Of a DNA stretch of 64,000 nucleotides, positions 1 through 13,356 are shown piece after piece. Both the position numbers and the translations under genes were made by a program. This DNA is from Pseudomonadota bacterium (lineage in GTDB: Bacteria > Pseudomonadota > Alphaproteobacteria > Sphingomonadales > Sphingomonadaceae): positions 124,001 to 188,000 of the forward strand of contig JAIUPN010000005.1 in assembly GCA_020160755.1 (NCBI GenBank), given 5' to 3'. Position 1 is the stretch's first letter; each line of letters opens with the position of its first letter. The notes under the pieces were generated by a model. That model saw only the letters and a list, made by a program, of their open reading frames with translations. It searched no databases and was not told the origin of the DNA.

Positions 1-527
1 CCGAGCGTGCCAGTCAGCGCCATCGGCAGCGCCGAATATTTGTTTAGGAAGGTCGCGATGAACGCACCGCGGATCAGGAAGGGCGACAGGTTCGCGGTGG
101 CATTGCGTTCATAGGCAGCGCCTTCTTCGACCAATGTCATGTCGAGCCAATCGGGCTTCTGCTCCATTTCCGCGATCAGCGCTGCGAGTTCGGGCGGCGC
201 ATCGGCGACCGCTTCGATACCCTTGTCGCACGCCTCGACCAGCATCGCGACGGTCTGATGGAAACCAAGGCGCGGCATCAAAGCGGCATAGGCGTCGCCG
301 GTCCGGTCGCCGAGCATCGTATATTCGCGGATGCGCGCAAGCAGGTCGGGATCGCCCAGATAGTCGGCGCGGTCGATGCTGCGGACGCGGCTGAGTTCGC
401 TGACCGCATCGCGCTCGGGCGCCCAGCGTTCGGGCGCCTTGTCGAAATCGAAACGGCCGAACAGCTCGGGCAAGGCGTCCGCCTGACCCCGCACCCGGCG
501 TGCGATGGTGCTGACATCCATGTTCAT
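1..527 (-). CDS. Oxygenase MpaB-family (DUF2236) protein, N-terminal part only
   Basis: The minus-strand frame is open from an ATG at 527 to the window edge, so only about 175 N-terminal residues are seen and the C-terminus is missing. A second ATG lies two codons later at 521. The text FLIRGAFIATFLNKYSALPM followed by ALTGTL resembles the conserved core of the DUF2236/MpaB family, haem-associated oxygenase-like proteins related to fungal MpaB and rubber oxygenase. No signal peptide is visible, and the haem-ligand region would lie beyond the edge. The next gene upstream (576-1202) has the same orientation, 48 bases away. Substrate unknown; the family call rests on this one motif region. Confidence 0.6.
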   Translation of the reverse strand, partial: MNMDVSTIARRVRGQADALPELFGRFDFDKAPERWAPERDAVSELSRVRSIDRADYLGDPDLLARIREYTMLGDRTGDAYAALMPRLGFHQTVAMLVEACDKGIEAVADAPPELAALIAEMEQKPDWLDMTLVEEGAAYERNATANLSPFLIRGAFIATFLNKYSALPMALTGTL

Positions 528-575
528 AATGCGAACCTGCCACAGATTCGCGATTTGGCAAGCCTGTCGCTTGTC

Positions 576-1202
576 CTAGCCCTCGTGCCCGCGATAGGCA
601 GGCAGCGCGAGCGACCAGCGGATCGCCGCGCCGCGCAGGATGAAACCTGCGACCGCGCCGGTGACCGCCGCGACGGGCGTTCCGGTACCGAGCCATTGCA
701 GCAGCAGGAACAGGCCCGACGCGAGCGCCGCCGCGGTGACATAGACTTCGGGGCGCATGATGATCGACGGGACGCCGGCGAGGATGTCGCGGATCGTGCC
801 GCCGACACAGCCGGTGATCACGCCCATCATCAGCGCGGGCACGGGCGGGACGCCCCACGCCAGCGCCTTCGCCGTGCCGAACACCGCATAGGCGGCAAGC
901 CCGACCGCGTCGGCCCATTCGAGCAATTGTCCCTGCCACCAGCGTTCGGGGGTGAGCCACACGACCAGCGCGATCGCGATGCAAACCGCGGCGATCGCGC
1001 CGTCCTGCACCCAGAAAACCGGCGCGCCGATCAGCAGGTCGCGCACGCTGCCGCCGCCGACGCCGGTGACCAGCGCAAAGAAGCTGGCGGTCACCAAGGT
1101 CTGACGCAGGCGCACCGCCATCAACGCCCCCGACAGCGCGAAGACGCCGATGCCGGCAAGGTCGAGCAGCCGGACGATCAGCGCATTGTCGAAGTCGAAC
1201 AA
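576..1202 (-). CDS. TRIC / UPF0126 (YicG-type) membrane protein
   Basis: A 208-residue, almost wholly hydrophobic protein with two similar halves, each starting with a transmembrane helix and carrying a glycine-rich GxxxRD motif: VTGVGGGSVRDLLIG near residue 50 and ITGCVGGTIRDILAG near residue 130. This duplicated three-helix layout is typical of the bacterial TRIC cation channel / UPF0126 family. E. coli YicG has been linked to glycine transport, so the substrate here cannot be stated. Length matches the family (about 200 residues). It is 9 bases downstream of the M20 amidohydrolase and probably cotranscribed with it. Confidence 0.85.
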   Translation of the reverse strand: MFDFDNALIVRLLDLAGIGVFALSGALMAVRLRQTLVTASFFALVTGVGGGSVRDLLIGAPVFWVQDGAIAAVCIAIALVVWLTPERWWQGQLLEWADAVGLAAYAVFGTAKALAWGVPPVPALMMGVITGCVGGTIRDILAGVPSIIMRPEVYVTAAALASGLFLLLQWLGTGTPVAAVTGAVAGFILRGAAIRWSLALPAYRGHEG

Positions 1203-1211
1203 AACGGACCC

Positions 1212-2573
1212 CTATTTCGCCGCCGGGCGCACGCCCCCGACGATCGACAGGACGATCGCGGTCACGGCGTTGCGGATCGCGGGTTCGGCCTTCGGCGCGA
1301 AGAAGGGGGAATGGTTGGTCGGCGCGGGCTCCCCCTTCGCCTTGAGGTCTGCGAGGACCGCCGGATCATAGCCGCCGATACCGAAGAAAAGCGAGGGAAC
1401 GCCCGCGTCGACGAACTCGGAATAATCCTCGCTTCCCGACATCGGCGCCGCACTCGCCGGCGCGAAGACAAGGCCTTTGCCGAACACTGGCGTCAGCGCC
1501 GCGACCGCAGCATTGGCCATCACCTCATCGTTGGTGAGGACGCCGGTGCCGCTGAGATAGCGGATCGTCGGCTCGGGCGCCTTGCCCATCGCCGCCGCCG
1601 ATTTCGCAACGCGCGCGGTGCCGTCCTGGAGCAGCTTGCGCACCTCGGGCGACTGCGAACGCAGATTGACCTTCACCTCGGCGCTGTCGGGGATGATGTT
1701 GGGCGCGCTGCCCGCATTGATCGCGCCGATCGTCAGAACGCCGAAGGCAGCGGGGTCCTTTTCGCGGCTGATCACCACCTGCGTGTCGGTGACGAAGCGC
1801 GCGGCGATCGGAATCGGGTCGATCGTCGCGGCGGGCATCGAGCCATGCCCGCCGCGGCCGTGGAAGGTGATCGAATAGCTGTCCGACGCCGATGACCCGG
1901 CGCCCGCCTTGATCGCGACCACGCCGGCCGGAAGGTTCGAAACATGCGCGGCGAAGCCGAAATCGGGCTTCGGGAAGCGCGTGAAGAGCCCGTCATCGAG
2001 CATCGCGCGCGCGCCCACGAGCGGCTCCTCGGCGGGCTGGCCGATCAGCACCACGGTGCCCGACCAGCTGTCGCGCATCGCGGAGAGCGCCTGCGCGACG
2101 CCGACCAGATAGGCAACATGCGTGTCGTGGCCGCACGCGTGCATCACCGGCACATCCTTGCCCTCATAGGTCGCGCGCGCCTTGCTCGACCAGGCGAGCC
2201 CGGTCTTTTCCTCCATCGGCAGCGCGTCCATGTCGGCGCGCACGAGGATGGTGGGGCCTTCGCCGTTCTTGAGTATGCCGACAACGCCGGTGCCGCCGAC
2301 CTTTTCGGTCACGGTGAAGCCCGCCTTGCGCAGATGCTGCGCAAGGATACCCGCTGTGCGGACTTCCTGCATCCCGAGTTCGGGGTGCTGGTGGAGATCC
2401 TTGTAGAGCGCCTCAAGCGCCGGGTAATTCTTATCGAGCAGCGCGGTCAGCCGCGCGTTCGCGGCGGTCAGATCGGGCGCCGCCTGCGCGCCCGTGGGAA
2501 CCGATAGCACCGCCAAATATCCGCCAATAATGAATCTGGATAGTGTCACACGCTTCCTCCCCATCACAGTCAT
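1212..2573 (-). CDS. Exported M20-family amidohydrolase/carboxypeptidase
   Basis: 453 residues. The N-terminus has a basic stretch, a hydrophobic core and GAQAA, a likely signal peptidase I site near residue 32, so it should act in the periplasm. Motifs of the M20D metallohydrolases are clear: HQHPELGMQE, VRADMDALPMEE, HACGHDTHVAYLVG (metal-binding Cys/His/Asp) and QPAEEP. Members hydrolyse N-acyl or indole-amino-acid conjugates and hippurate-like amides; the substrate cannot be read here. The start at 2573 overlaps the stop of the upstream gene (ATGA), which supports this start over the ATG three codons later and implies translational coupling. Confidence 0.9.
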   Translation of the reverse strand: MTVMGRKRVTLSRFIIGGYLAVLSVPTGAQAAPDLTAANARLTALLDKNYPALEALYKDLHQHPELGMQEVRTAGILAQHLRKAGFTVTEKVGGTGVVGILKNGEGPTILVRADMDALPMEEKTGLAWSSKARATYEGKDVPVMHACGHDTHVAYLVGVAQALSAMRDSWSGTVVLIGQPAEEPLVGARAMLDDGLFTRFPKPDFGFAAHVSNLPAGVVAIKAGAGSSASDSYSITFHGRGGHGSMPAATIDPIPIAARFVTDTQVVISREKDPAAFGVLTIGAINAGSAPNIIPDSAEVKVNLRSQSPEVRKLLQDGTARVAKSAAAMGKAPEPTIRYLSGTGVLTNDEVMANAAVAALTPVFGKGLVFAPASAAPMSGSEDYSEFVDAGVPSLFFGIGGYDPAVLADLKAKGEPAPTNHSPFFAPKAEPAIRNAVTAIVLSIVGGVRPAAK

Positions 2574-3565
2574 TGAAGATCGATACGGCGAATTTCGATC
2601 GTGTCACTCGCCTTCTCGCCGGGCGAACCGCTGATTTCTCGCGCTATCCGGGCACTGACGACCATGCCGGTTCGGGCATCAAGCCTCATCTCGGTCACGT
2701 CAGTCATCGTCGTGCGTTCAAAGGCGGCCGCCGCCGAGCGGAGCTTCTGTTGCTGCTCGGTAGGCCAACTCGCGGACATGCCGGCTAGGACGCTTTGCAT
2801 ACCCGCCGCGAAGGCCTTCCGATCAGGTTCCGTTTTTTCGGCATAGTGCAATATGCCATTGCCTTCACGCGACAGGGTGAAAGTGCCCTGGACCGGAAGC
2901 GGCATTGGCATCAGCCCCGGCGGCAGTTCCCCGTTGATCGGATAGGATTTTCCGGCTTCACCCTCGACGCCCGCATAACCCAGCACCGAAGGCCAGCCTT
3001 TGACAAGAAGATAGGGGGCATCCTCCGCCGAAAGTCCGGAAAACTGAGCCGCGACGCCATTCGCTAACTCCCGGGCCACCACCTGCTTCGCGGGGTCCGG
3101 TTCGAGCAACTTGCTCATGTCGGCTGTGGAAGACGTCAGCGCGGCTTTCAGAGACAGCCAGTCGCCCATGGCAAGAACTGCCCCATTGGTGTCGAGATTC
3201 AGGTCATAGGGTCCAAAGCTGGCCCGAAGAAAGTCGGGAGTCGCGCCAGTCATCTTCGCAAGCGCAATGGCATCCTTGCCCGCCACATCAACGCGAAGCA
3301 TCGTGATCGTCAGCCGGTAGCCGCCCTCGGTGCGCACAAAGCGGAGCTTTTGCTCCAGACGAACGCTGCTGCGCCCCTTGTTTGAGGACGATTTGGTAAC
3401 AACAAGGTCATAGCGCAAATCTTGATCGAGCGGCGGTGCGAATGGAATGGCCAGCTGCTCGACCGGTTCTATTGCAACCGCCAGCGCTTCAGTTGCGCCC
3501 GCCGTTCCGGAAACCTGAAGGATCAAGCCCAGCGAAGCCCCAGCCCAGAGCCAATGCTTCGCCAT
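2570..3565 (-). CDS. Exported protein of unknown function
   Basis: 331 residues, starting MAKHWLWAGASLGLILQVSG with a probable signal peptide ending near ATEA. The mature part begins IPFAPPLDQDLRYDLVVTK and alternates short beta-like segments with no catalytic motif that I recognise. It is the first gene of a three-gene minus-strand run and is coupled to the M20 amidohydrolase by a 4-base overlap. The opening pattern (FAPP, a few residues, then an aromatic-rich strand) resembles the exported protein at 29432-30235, so the two may be remote homologues (inference). Probable periplasmic protein; function not assigned. Confidence 0.75.
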   Translation of the reverse strand: MAKHWLWAGASLGLILQVSGTAGATEALAVAIEPVEQLAIPFAPPLDQDLRYDLVVTKSSSNKGRSSVRLEQKLRFVRTEGGYRLTITMLRVDVAGKDAIALAKMTGATPDFLRASFGPYDLNLDTNGAVLAMGDWLSLKAALTSSTADMSKLLEPDPAKQVVARELANGVAAQFSGLSAEDAPYLLVKGWPSVLGYAGVEGEAGKSYPINGELPPGLMPMPLPVQGTFTLSREGNGILHYAEKTEPDRKAFAAGMQSVLAGMSASWPTEQQQKLRSAAAAFERTTMTDVTEMRLDARTGMVVSARIAREISGSPGEKASDTIEIRRIDLQ

Positions 3566-3589
3566 AGCTTTCTCCCCCCGCGTTTCGTA

Positions 3590-4987
<1,398 letters not shown>

Positions 4988-5036
4988 GTTCAATCTACCT
5001 CAATTTCTGCCTGGCACCGTCAACGAGCGAATCCGC

Positions 5037-5357
5037 TCAAACGGGCAGCCCGGATTTCGCCGCGCATGACTTCATAACGGGTGCCGCCATTTCGGGCGAC
5101 AGGCCGATCAATTCAGATGCGCTATATTTCTTGATCAATTCGTCGGCGGCGCATTTGCACACCTCGGCAGCGAGCCCCGCGGCCGCGCCGCCACCCTCTG
5201 CCGCGGCGCGGCACGATTCGCCGAAACTCTCGACAAAGCTGGTCCTGAGCCCGTCCTCGAGCCCCTTCGCCATGCGGCTTTCGCCCTCGCCGCAGCCCGC
5301 GAGGGCGGCGGCGAGGGCGAAGACCAGAATTGCGCGGAGGGGGAGGAGCGCCGTCAT
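5037..5357 (-). CDS. Small cysteine-containing lipoprotein, unknown function
   Basis: 106 residues with a clear lipoprotein signal: hydrophobic stretch then LAGC, the lipidated cysteine being residue 22. The mature part is short and helical, with four more cysteines (ESC, CKC, KSC contexts) that could form disulfides in the periplasm. It sits inside the TCA operon between odhB (4 bases upstream) and lpd, an unusual place for a lipoprotein. Such Cys-patterned helical proteins are common small hypotheticals in Sphingomonadales (general impression, not searched). No function assigned. Confidence 0.75.
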   Translation of the reverse strand: MTALLPLRAILVFALAAALAGCGEGESRMAKGLEDGLRTSFVESFGESCRAAAEGGGAAAGLAAEVCKCAADELIKKYSASELIGLSPEMAAPVMKSCAAKSGLPV

Positions 5358-5361
5358 CGGA

Positions 5362-6603
5362 TCAAAGATCGATCAGCAGGCGCGTCGGATCCTCGATCGC
5401 TTCCTTGATCGTCTTCAGGAAGGTGACCGCCTCGCGGCCGTCGATCAGGCGGTGATCATAGCTCATCGCAAGGTACATCATCGGACGGATCACGATCTCG
5501 CCGTTGCGCACGACCGGACGATCCTCGATCCGGTGGAGGCCGAGCACCGCCGACTGCGGCGGGTTGATGATCGGGGTCGACATCAGACCGCCGAACACGC
5601 CGCCGTTCGAGATGGTGAAGGTGCCGCCGGTCATGTCGTCCATCGTCAGCGTGCCGTCCTTGGCGCGCTTGCCGAGGTCCGCGATCGCCTTTTCGATGTC
5701 GGCGAACGACAGGCTGTCGGCGTTGCGGACGACGGGAACGACGAGGCCGTTCGGCGCGCTGACCGCGACCGAGACGTCGAGATAGTCGTGATAGACGATC
5801 TCGTCACCGTCGATGCGCGCGTTCACCGCCGGGATGTCGTGCGCGGCAAGCGCGACCGCCTTGGTGAAGAAGCTCATGAAACCCAAACGAACGCCATGCT
5901 TCTTCTCGAAGCTTTCGCGATATTTGTCGCGCGTCGCCATCACCGCCGACATGTCGACGTCGTTGAAGGTCGTCAGCATCGCGGCGGTGTCCTGCGCTGC
6001 CTTCAGCCGCTTGGCGATCGTCTGGCGCATCCGCGTCATCTTGACGCGCTCCTCGCGGCGGCCCGGCGCATCGCTCGCGGCGGGCGCGGGTGCAGCGGCC
6101 GGAGCCGGGGCGGCCGCAGGCGCGGCGCTGGCGGCCGCGAGCACGTCTTCCTTGGTCAGGCGGCCATCCTTGCCGCTGCCCTGAATCTTCGTCGGGTCGA
6201 CCCCATGCTCGAGCACGAGGCGGCGCACGGCGGGCGACATGGTCGTGACGGTGTCGACGCCGTCGCTCGCCGGGACAGCCGTCGCAGCGGGCGCCGGTGC
6301 GGCGGCTTCCGCCTTGGCAGCCGGAACGGGTGCAGCGGCGGCGGGTGCCGGAGCAGCGGCCGCGCCGCCGGCCTCGACCGTCGCGATCGTCGCGCCGACG
6401 TTGACCGTGTCGCCGACTGCGGCGAGTTGCTGGCCCATCACGCCGGCGACGGGCGACGGCACTTCGACCGCAACCTTGTCGGTTTCGAGGCTTGCAATGG
6501 GCTCGTCGAGCGCAACGGCCTCACCCGGCTTTTTCAGCCATTCGCCGATCGTCGCTTCGGTAACGCTTTCGCCCAGCGTGGGGACTTTGACTTCGGTGCT
6601 CAT
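5362..6603 (-). CDS. odhB: 2-oxoglutarate dehydrogenase E2, dihydrolipoyl succinyltransferase
   Basis: 413 residues. Transfers the succinyl group from lipoyl-lysine to CoA. Domain order: lipoyl domain with the lipoylated lysine in ETDKVAVE (Lys43); an Ala/Pro linker; a peripheral-subunit-binding segment from [12 protein letters not shown] to RLTKEDVL (about 120-155); a second Ala/Pro linker; and the catalytic domain ending in [13 protein letters not shown] with the catalytic His and Asp. The frame is open 30 codons further upstream, but [13 protein letters not shown] is the standard N-terminus and places the start at 6603, 25 bases after sucA. Also known as sucB. Confidence 0.97.
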   Translation of the reverse strand: MSTEVKVPTLGESVTEATIGEWLKKPGEAVALDEPIASLETDKVAVEVPSPVAGVMGQQLAAVGDTVNVGATIATVEAGGAAAAPAPAAAAPVPAAKAEAAAPAPAATAVPASDGVDTVTTMSPAVRRLVLEHGVDPTKIQGSGKDGRLTKEDVLAAASAAPAAAPAPAAAPAPAASDAPGRREERVKMTRMRQTIAKRLKAAQDTAAMLTTFNDVDMSAVMATRDKYRESFEKKHGVRLGFMSFFTKAVALAAHDIPAVNARIDGDEIVYHDYLDVSVAVSAPNGLVVPVVRNADSLSFADIEKAIADLGKRAKDGTLTMDDMTGGTFTISNGGVFGGLMSTPIINPPQSAVLGLHRIEDRPVVRNGEIVIRPMMYLAMSYDHRLIDGREAVTFLKTIKEAIEDPTRLLIDL

Positions 6604-6628
6604 AGGTGCAGTTCCTTGGGGCTTAAGC

Positions 6629-9451
6629 TCAGGCTTTGTTCTTGGCGCGGCGGATTTCGGCGCGAACCGAAAGGCCGAGCGCATCGGCGACAAGCGCCGA
6701 CTGTTCGGTCTGGTGGCGGCTCATCAGGCCCGTTGCGGGCGACGCGGCGGCAGCACGGCCGGCATAGCGCGGACGCATGCCCTTGTGGCCCGCATTGGTC
6801 AGCGCTTCCTCGATCAGTTCGTTGACGAAGAACCACGCGCCATTGTTGCGCGGCTCTTCCTGCGCCCACACGACCTCTTCGAGGTTCGGCATCCGCTTCA
6901 GGCGAACCGCGAGCGGCTCACCCGGGAAGGGATAGATCTGCTCGACGCGGACCACCGTCGTGTCGGTCAGACCCGCAGCATCGCGTGCCTCCATCAGGTC
7001 GTAGCCGACCTTGCCCGAACAGAGCACGACGCGCTTGATGTCCTTGTCCGCCGGCGGCGTGCGATCGGACATCAGGCGGCGGAAATGCGCATCGCCGATG
7101 AAGTCCGAACGCTGCGACACCGCCAGCTTGTGGCGGAGCAGCGACTTCGGCGTCATGATGATCAAAGGCTTGCGGAACGGACGCAGCATCTGGCGGCGCA
7201 GGACGTGGAAATAGTTCGATGGGGTCGAAATATTGCACACCTGGATATTGTCGCCCGCGCACAGCTGGAGGAAGCGTTCGAGACGCGCCGAGCTATGCTC
7301 GGGTCCCTGCCCTTCATAACCGTGCGGCAGCAGCATCACGAGGCCATTGGCGCGCAGCCACTTGGCTTCGCCCGACGCGATGAACTGGTCGATCATGATC
7401 TGCGCGCCGTTGGCAAAATCGCCGAACTGCGCTTCCCAGAGCACAAGGCTCTTCGGATCGGCCATCGCATAGCCATATTCGAAGCCGAGCACGCCATATT
7501 CGGAGAGCGGGCTGTCGAGCACCTCGAAGCGGCCGTGCGGCACGGTGGTCAACGGGATATATTTGGCTTCGGTCTTTTGATCGACCCAGACCGCGTGGCG
7601 CTGGCTGAACGTGCCGCGGCCCGAATCCTGACCCGACAGGCGGACCTGGTAGCCTTCGCTGAGCAGCGTGCCGAAGGCGAGGCTTTCGGCGGTCGCCCAG
7701 TCGAACACTTCGCCATCGCTCTTGTCGGCGAACATCGCGCCGCGCGCGTCGATCACGCGGCGCAGCGTCTTGTGAACCTCGACGTCGTCGGGGATCGTCG
7801 TCAGCGTGCGACCGATCGAATCGAACAATTTGTCCGAAACCCCGGTCGAAATGTTGCGGCGCGAATTTTCGGGATCGGCAGGGGCGTGAAGTCCCGACCA
7901 ACGGCCCGCAAACCAGTCGGCCTTGTTGGGCTTGTAGCTTTTCGCCGCTTCGAAATCGCCTTCGAGCCGCGCTACGAACTCGGCGCGGTGGGCATCGGCC
8001 CAGCCGGCGTCGATCACGCCTTCGCTTTCAAGCTTTGCGGCGCAAAGCTGCGACACCGGCGGGTGCTGGCGGATAACGCCATACATCAACGGCTGGGTGA
8101 ACGAAGGCTCGTCGCCCTCGTTATGTCCGAAGCGGCGATAGCACCACATGTCGATCACGACGTCGCGCTTGAACTGCTGGCGGAAATCGATCGCGAGTTT
8201 GCACGCAAAGGTCACCGCTTCGGGATCGTCGCCATTGACGTGGAGGATCGGCGCCATCACGCCCTTCGCCACGTCCGACGGATAGGGCGACGAGCGCGCG
8301 AATTGCGGGCTGGTGGTGAAGCCGATCTGGTTGTTGACGATGAAGTGGATGCAGCCACCGGTATTGTAACCGCGGATGCCCGAGAAGCCGAGGCATTCCC
8401 AGACGATCCCCTGCCCCGCGAACGCCGCGTCGCCGTGGATCAGCACGGGCAGCACCTGCTCATGCTTGGCCAGATCGTCGCGCACGACCTGTTGCGCGCG
8501 CACCTTGCCGAGGACGACGGGGTCTGCCGCCTCAAGGTGCGACGGGTTGGGGACCAGCGACATATGCACCGACGCGCCGCCGAATTCGCGGTCGGTCGAG
8601 GTACCGAGGTGATATTTGACGTCGCCCGACCCGCCGACATCGTCGGGGTTTGCGGATCCGCCAGCGAATTCATGGAAGATCACCTTGTACGGCTTTGCCA
8701 TGACGTTCGCGAGCATGTTGAGGCGCCCGCGGTGCGCCATGCCATAGACGATTTCACGCACGCCATACTGGCCGCCATATTTGATGATGGCTTCCATCGC
8801 GGGGATCATGCTTTCGCCGCCATCGAGCCCGAAACGCTTGGTCCCGACATATTTGCGCGCGAGGAATTTCTCCCACTCCTCGGCCTCGATCACCTTGTTC
8901 AGGATGGCGCGTTTGCCCTCGACCGAAAATTCGATGATCTTGTCGGCGCCTTCCATCCGTTCCTGCAGGAACTGGCGTTCCTCGATGTCGGCGATGTGCA
9001 TATATTCGAGGCCGACATTGCCGCAATAATTGGCGCGCAGGATCGCGACGATCTCACGAATCGTTGCCTTTTCCAGCCCCAGCGTGCCGCCGATGAACAC
9101 CGGGCGATCCTGATCGGCACCAACGAAGCCGTGGAATTCGGGGGTCAGGTCGGCGGGCAGTTCGCGCGTGCTGAGCCCGAGCGGATCGAGATTGGCGGCA
9201 AGATGACCGCGCACGCGATAAGTACGGATCAGCATCATCGCGCGGATCGAATCGTCGGCGGCGCGTTCGACCTCGGCGTTCGACAGCGCGGCACCCGCCT
9301 TGGCGGCGGCGGCCTTCACTGCGACCTGCATCTGCTGCGGGTCGAGCGCGGCGGTCAGGTCGTCGCTGTCGATCTGGGGCCAGTTCTTCGGCGCCCAGCT
9401 CGGGCCGGCCTGCGGCTCGTCGATGTCGAAGCTTTGTCGTTCGAGGTTCAT
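6629..9451 (-). CDS. sucA: 2-oxoglutarate dehydrogenase E1
   Basis: Thiamine-diphosphate enzyme that decarboxylates 2-oxoglutarate and succinylates E2. 940 residues, the usual length. Motifs: [30 protein letters not shown] and NNQIGFTT (TPP/Mg site), [14 protein letters not shown] and [12 protein letters not shown] in the C-terminal transketolase-like part. The N-terminus MNLERQSF starts at 9451; the frame continues 20 codons upstream, but that stretch lacks family character and overlaps the leader. An 82-base gap containing a strong hairpin separates it from sucD, the largest gap between the sucD and odhB genes, so expression relative to sucD may be tuned there. Confidence 0.97.
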   Translation of the reverse strand: MNLERQSFDIDEPQAGPSWAPKNWPQIDSDDLTAALDPQQMQVAVKAAAAKAGAALSNAEVERAADDSIRAMMLIRTYRVRGHLAANLDPLGLSTRELPADLTPEFHGFVGADQDRPVFIGGTLGLEKATIREIVAILRANYCGNVGLEYMHIADIEERQFLQERMEGADKIIEFSVEGKRAILNKVIEAEEWEKFLARKYVGTKRFGLDGGESMIPAMEAIIKYGGQYGVREIVYGMAHRGRLNMLANVMAKPYKVIFHEFAGGSANPDDVGGSGDVKYHLGTSTDREFGGASVHMSLVPNPSHLEAADPVVLGKVRAQQVVRDDLAKHEQVLPVLIHGDAAFAGQGIVWECLGFSGIRGYNTGGCIHFIVNNQIGFTTSPQFARSSPYPSDVAKGVMAPILHVNGDDPEAVTFACKLAIDFRQQFKRDVVIDMWCYRRFGHNEGDEPSFTQPLMYGVIRQHPPVSQLCAAKLESEGVIDAGWADAHRAEFVARLEGDFEAAKSYKPNKADWFAGRWSGLHAPADPENSRRNISTGVSDKLFDSIGRTLTTIPDDVEVHKTLRRVIDARGAMFADKSDGEVFDWATAESLAFGTLLSEGYQVRLSGQDSGRGTFSQRHAVWVDQKTEAKYIPLTTVPHGRFEVLDSPLSEYGVLGFEYGYAMADPKSLVLWEAQFGDFANGAQIMIDQFIASGEAKWLRANGLVMLLPHGYEGQGPEHSSARLERFLQLCAGDNIQVCNISTPSNYFHVLRRQMLRPFRKPLIIMTPKSLLRHKLAVSQRSDFIGDAHFRRLMSDRTPPADKDIKRVVLCSGKVGYDLMEARDAAGLTDTTVVRVEQIYPFPGEPLAVRLKRMPNLEEVVWAQEEPRNNGAWFFVNELIEEALTNAGHKGMRPRYAGRAAAASPATGLMSRHQTEQSALVADALGLSVRAEIRRAKNKA

Positions 9452-9498
9452 CTGCTTTTCCACGGGGAGGTAGGGGTGGGTTTTATATGGGGAGCGGA

Positions 9499-9527
9499 GG
9501 CCCGCCGGCAAAGGGTGCCGGCGGGCC
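9499..9527 (-). other. Strong intercistronic stem-loop between sucD and sucA
   Basis: Perfect 11-base arms (9499-9509 and 9517-9527, GGCCCGCCGGC with its complement) around a 7-base loop. It begins 7 bases after the sucD stop and ends 48 bases before the sucA start in transcript direction. No U-tract follows on the minus strand, so it is not a canonical intrinsic terminator; it fits an RNA-stability or partial-attenuation element (inference). Confidence 0.6.
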
Positions 9528-9533
9528 GCCTGC

Positions 9534-10424
9534 TCAGACGCGTTCCTTCAGTACTTCGGCGAGGGTCGAGCCGAGTTCCGACGGGCTCGCCGACACCTTG
9601 ATGCCCGCAGCTTCCATCGCCGCGATCTTGCTTTCGGCGTCGCCCTTGCCGCCCGACACGATCGCGCCGGCATGGCCCATGCGGCGACCCGGAGGCGCGG
9701 TGCGGCCCGCGATGAAGCCGGCCATCGGCTTTTTGCGGCCGCGCTTCGCTTCATCGATCAGGAACTGGGCGGCCTGCTCCTCGGCGTCGCCACCGATTTC
9801 GCCGATCATGATGATCGACTTGGTCGCTTCGTCGGCGAGGAAGAGTTCGAGCACGTCGATGAAGTTGGTGCCGTTGACGGGATCGCCGCCGATGCCGACC
9901 GCGGTCGTCTGGCCCAGGCCGACGTTCGTCGTCTGGAACACGGCTTCATAGGTCAGCGTGCCCGAACGCGAGACGACGCCGACGCTGCCCTTGGAAAAGA
10001 TGCTGCCGGGCATGATGCCGATCTTGCATTCGCCCGGCGTCAGCACGCCGGGGCAGTTCGGGCCGATCAGGCGCGACTTCGAGCCCGAAAGCGCGCGCTT
10101 CACCTTGACCATGTCGAGCACCGGAATGCCTTCGGTGATCGCGACGATCAGTTCGATCTCGGCGTCGATCGCCTCGAGGATCGAGTCGGCGGCGAACGGC
10201 GGCGGGACATAGATGACCGACGCGGTCGCGCCGGTCGCGGCCTTGGCTTCTTCAACGGTGTTGAAGTTGGGCAGGCCGATATGCGTCGTACCGCCCTTGC
10301 CCGGCGTCACACCGCCGACCATCTGCGTACCATAGGCCAGCGCCTGTTCGGTGTGGAAGGTGCCGGTGGCACCGGTCATCCCTTGCGTGATGACCTTGGT
10401 GTTCTTGTCGATGAGGATGGACAT
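9534..10424 (-). CDS. sucD: Succinyl-CoA synthetase (ADP-forming) alpha subunit
   Basis: 296 residues. The alpha subunit binds CoA and carries the phosphohistidine. Visible: N-terminal CoA-binding Rossmann region [33 protein letters not shown], and the active-site histidine in [13 protein letters not shown] about 40 residues from the C-terminus. Substrate-level phosphorylation in the TCA cycle needs the beta subunit SucC, which normally lies directly upstream of sucD. Here the upstream position is held by an unknown exported protein, so sucC must be elsewhere in the genome. Confidence 0.97.
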   Translation of the reverse strand: MSILIDKNTKVITQGMTGATGTFHTEQALAYGTQMVGGVTPGKGGTTHIGLPNFNTVEEAKAATGATASVIYVPPPFAADSILEAIDAEIELIVAITEGIPVLDMVKVKRALSGSKSRLIGPNCPGVLTPGECKIGIMPGSIFSKGSVGVVSRSGTLTYEAVFQTTNVGLGQTTAVGIGGDPVNGTNFIDVLELFLADEATKSIIMIGEIGGDAEEQAAQFLIDEAKRGRKKPMAGFIAGRTAPPGRRMGHAGAIVSGGKGDAESKIAAMEAAGIKVSASPSELGSTLAEVLKERV

Positions 10425-10458
10425 AATTTATCCCTTTGAATTTGTTTGCGGCTCTGGA

Positions 10459-12294
<1,836 letters not shown>

Positions 12295-13356
12295 ATGCTA
12301 CGCGCAAGAACCATGACGCGGGCGATCATCAGTTTCGACACCGAATTGTCGGCCGGCCTCTATCAACGGGGGGCCGACGCGCGCGCCAATTTCGAAAGCT
12401 CGATCCTCGGCCGCTGCCGCGACGGCGATTTCGGGATCCACTTCCAGATGGACATGCTCGAACGCCACGGGCTGACCGGTGTGTTCTTCATCGATCCGAT
12501 GCCTGCACTGGTCTATGGCCCCGAGGTGATCGACGCGATCGTACGGCCCGTCGTCGCGCGCGGGCACGAGGTGCAGGTCCATATCCACACCGAATGGCTG
12601 GCCTTCGCGCGCTTCAACCCGGTCGGGCGACTCACCGGCCGCAACATCGGCGACTTTCCTCTGGCGGCGCAGAAAAAGCTGATCGCCCTCGCGCGCGATA
12701 TCCTTGTCGGCGCGGGTGCACCAAAACCGACCGCCTTTCGCGCCGGCAACTTCGGCGCCAACGACGACACGCTGCGCGCGCTCGCCGCGCTCGGCTTCCG
12801 TTTCGACAGCAGTTTCAACGGCGCGTACCAGGGCCATGGCTGCGCCATCTCGCTCGACGCGGGCAACCTCGGGATGCGAGACCACCATGGCGTCGTCGAG
12901 GTGCCGGTCAGCGGGCTGATGGACCGTGCGAGCCGTTTCCGCCCCGCGCAGCTTTGCGCGATGTCCGAAGAAGAGATGCGCGACGCGCTCGACCATAGCG
13001 CGGCGAGCGGCGCGATCCAGTTTTCGGCGTTCAGCCACAGCTTCGAATTGCTGAGCCGCGACCGCGAAGTCCCCAACGGCCTTGCGATTTCGCGGATGGA
13101 AGCGCTGTGCCGCGCGGTTGCGGACGACACGCGCGTAACGAGCGGCGGCTTCGCGACTTTACCGGGACCGCCCGCACGTCCCGCGCGGATCGGGCTTGCC
13201 GCACCCAAACCGCTGCGCACGCTCCGGCGGACGGTCGAGCAGGGTATCGGCCATCTGGTGCACGAGGTGCGCTACGTCCGCGACCTGATTTCGGTCACGG
13301 TCAATTCGTCGCGCTGGGGAAAGGTTGCCAGCGGCGTCCTCCTCGCCGTGGCCTAG
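12295..13356 (+). CDS. Polysaccharide deacetylase-family protein
   Basis: 353 residues (347 if the ATG at 12313, MTRAIISFDTE, is used; neither start has a strong ribosome site). Carbohydrate esterase 4-like features: ISFDTE near the N-terminus carries the catalytic or metal aspartate, HEVQVHIHTEW gives the two metal histidines spaced as in NodB domains, and FRAGNFGAN matches the conserved arginine motif. No signal peptide or membrane helix is visible, so a cytoplasmic or glycan-precursor substrate is possible. Its stop overlaps the stop of zapE on the other strand through a shared CTAG. Confidence 0.8.
   Translation: MLRARTMTRAIISFDTELSAGLYQRGADARANFESSILGRCRDGDFGIHFQMDMLERHGLTGVFFIDPMPALVYGPEVIDAIVRPVVARGHEVQVHIHTEWLAFARFNPVGRLTGRNIGDFPLAAQKKLIALARDILVGAGAPKPTAFRAGNFGANDDTLRALAALGFRFDSSFNGAYQGHGCAISLDAGNLGMRDHHGVVEVPVSGLMDRASRFRPAQLCAMSEEEMRDALDHSAASGAIQFSAFSHSFELLSRDREVPNGLAISRMEALCRAVADDTRVTSGGFATLPGPPARPARIGLAAPKPLRTLRRTVEQGIGHLVHEVRYVRDLISVTVNSSRWGKVASGVLLAVA

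Noticed and set aside
258..1895. Plus-strand open frame of 545 codons
   Set aside because: Antisense to the TRIC and M20 genes, which have clear family motifs; the protein is low-complexity Arg/Asp/His.
6239..9601. Plus-strand open frame of 1,120 codons opposite sucA and odhB
   Set aside because: Rich in Arg, His and Asp with no domain; it mirrors the GC3-biased codons of two certain genes on the other strand.
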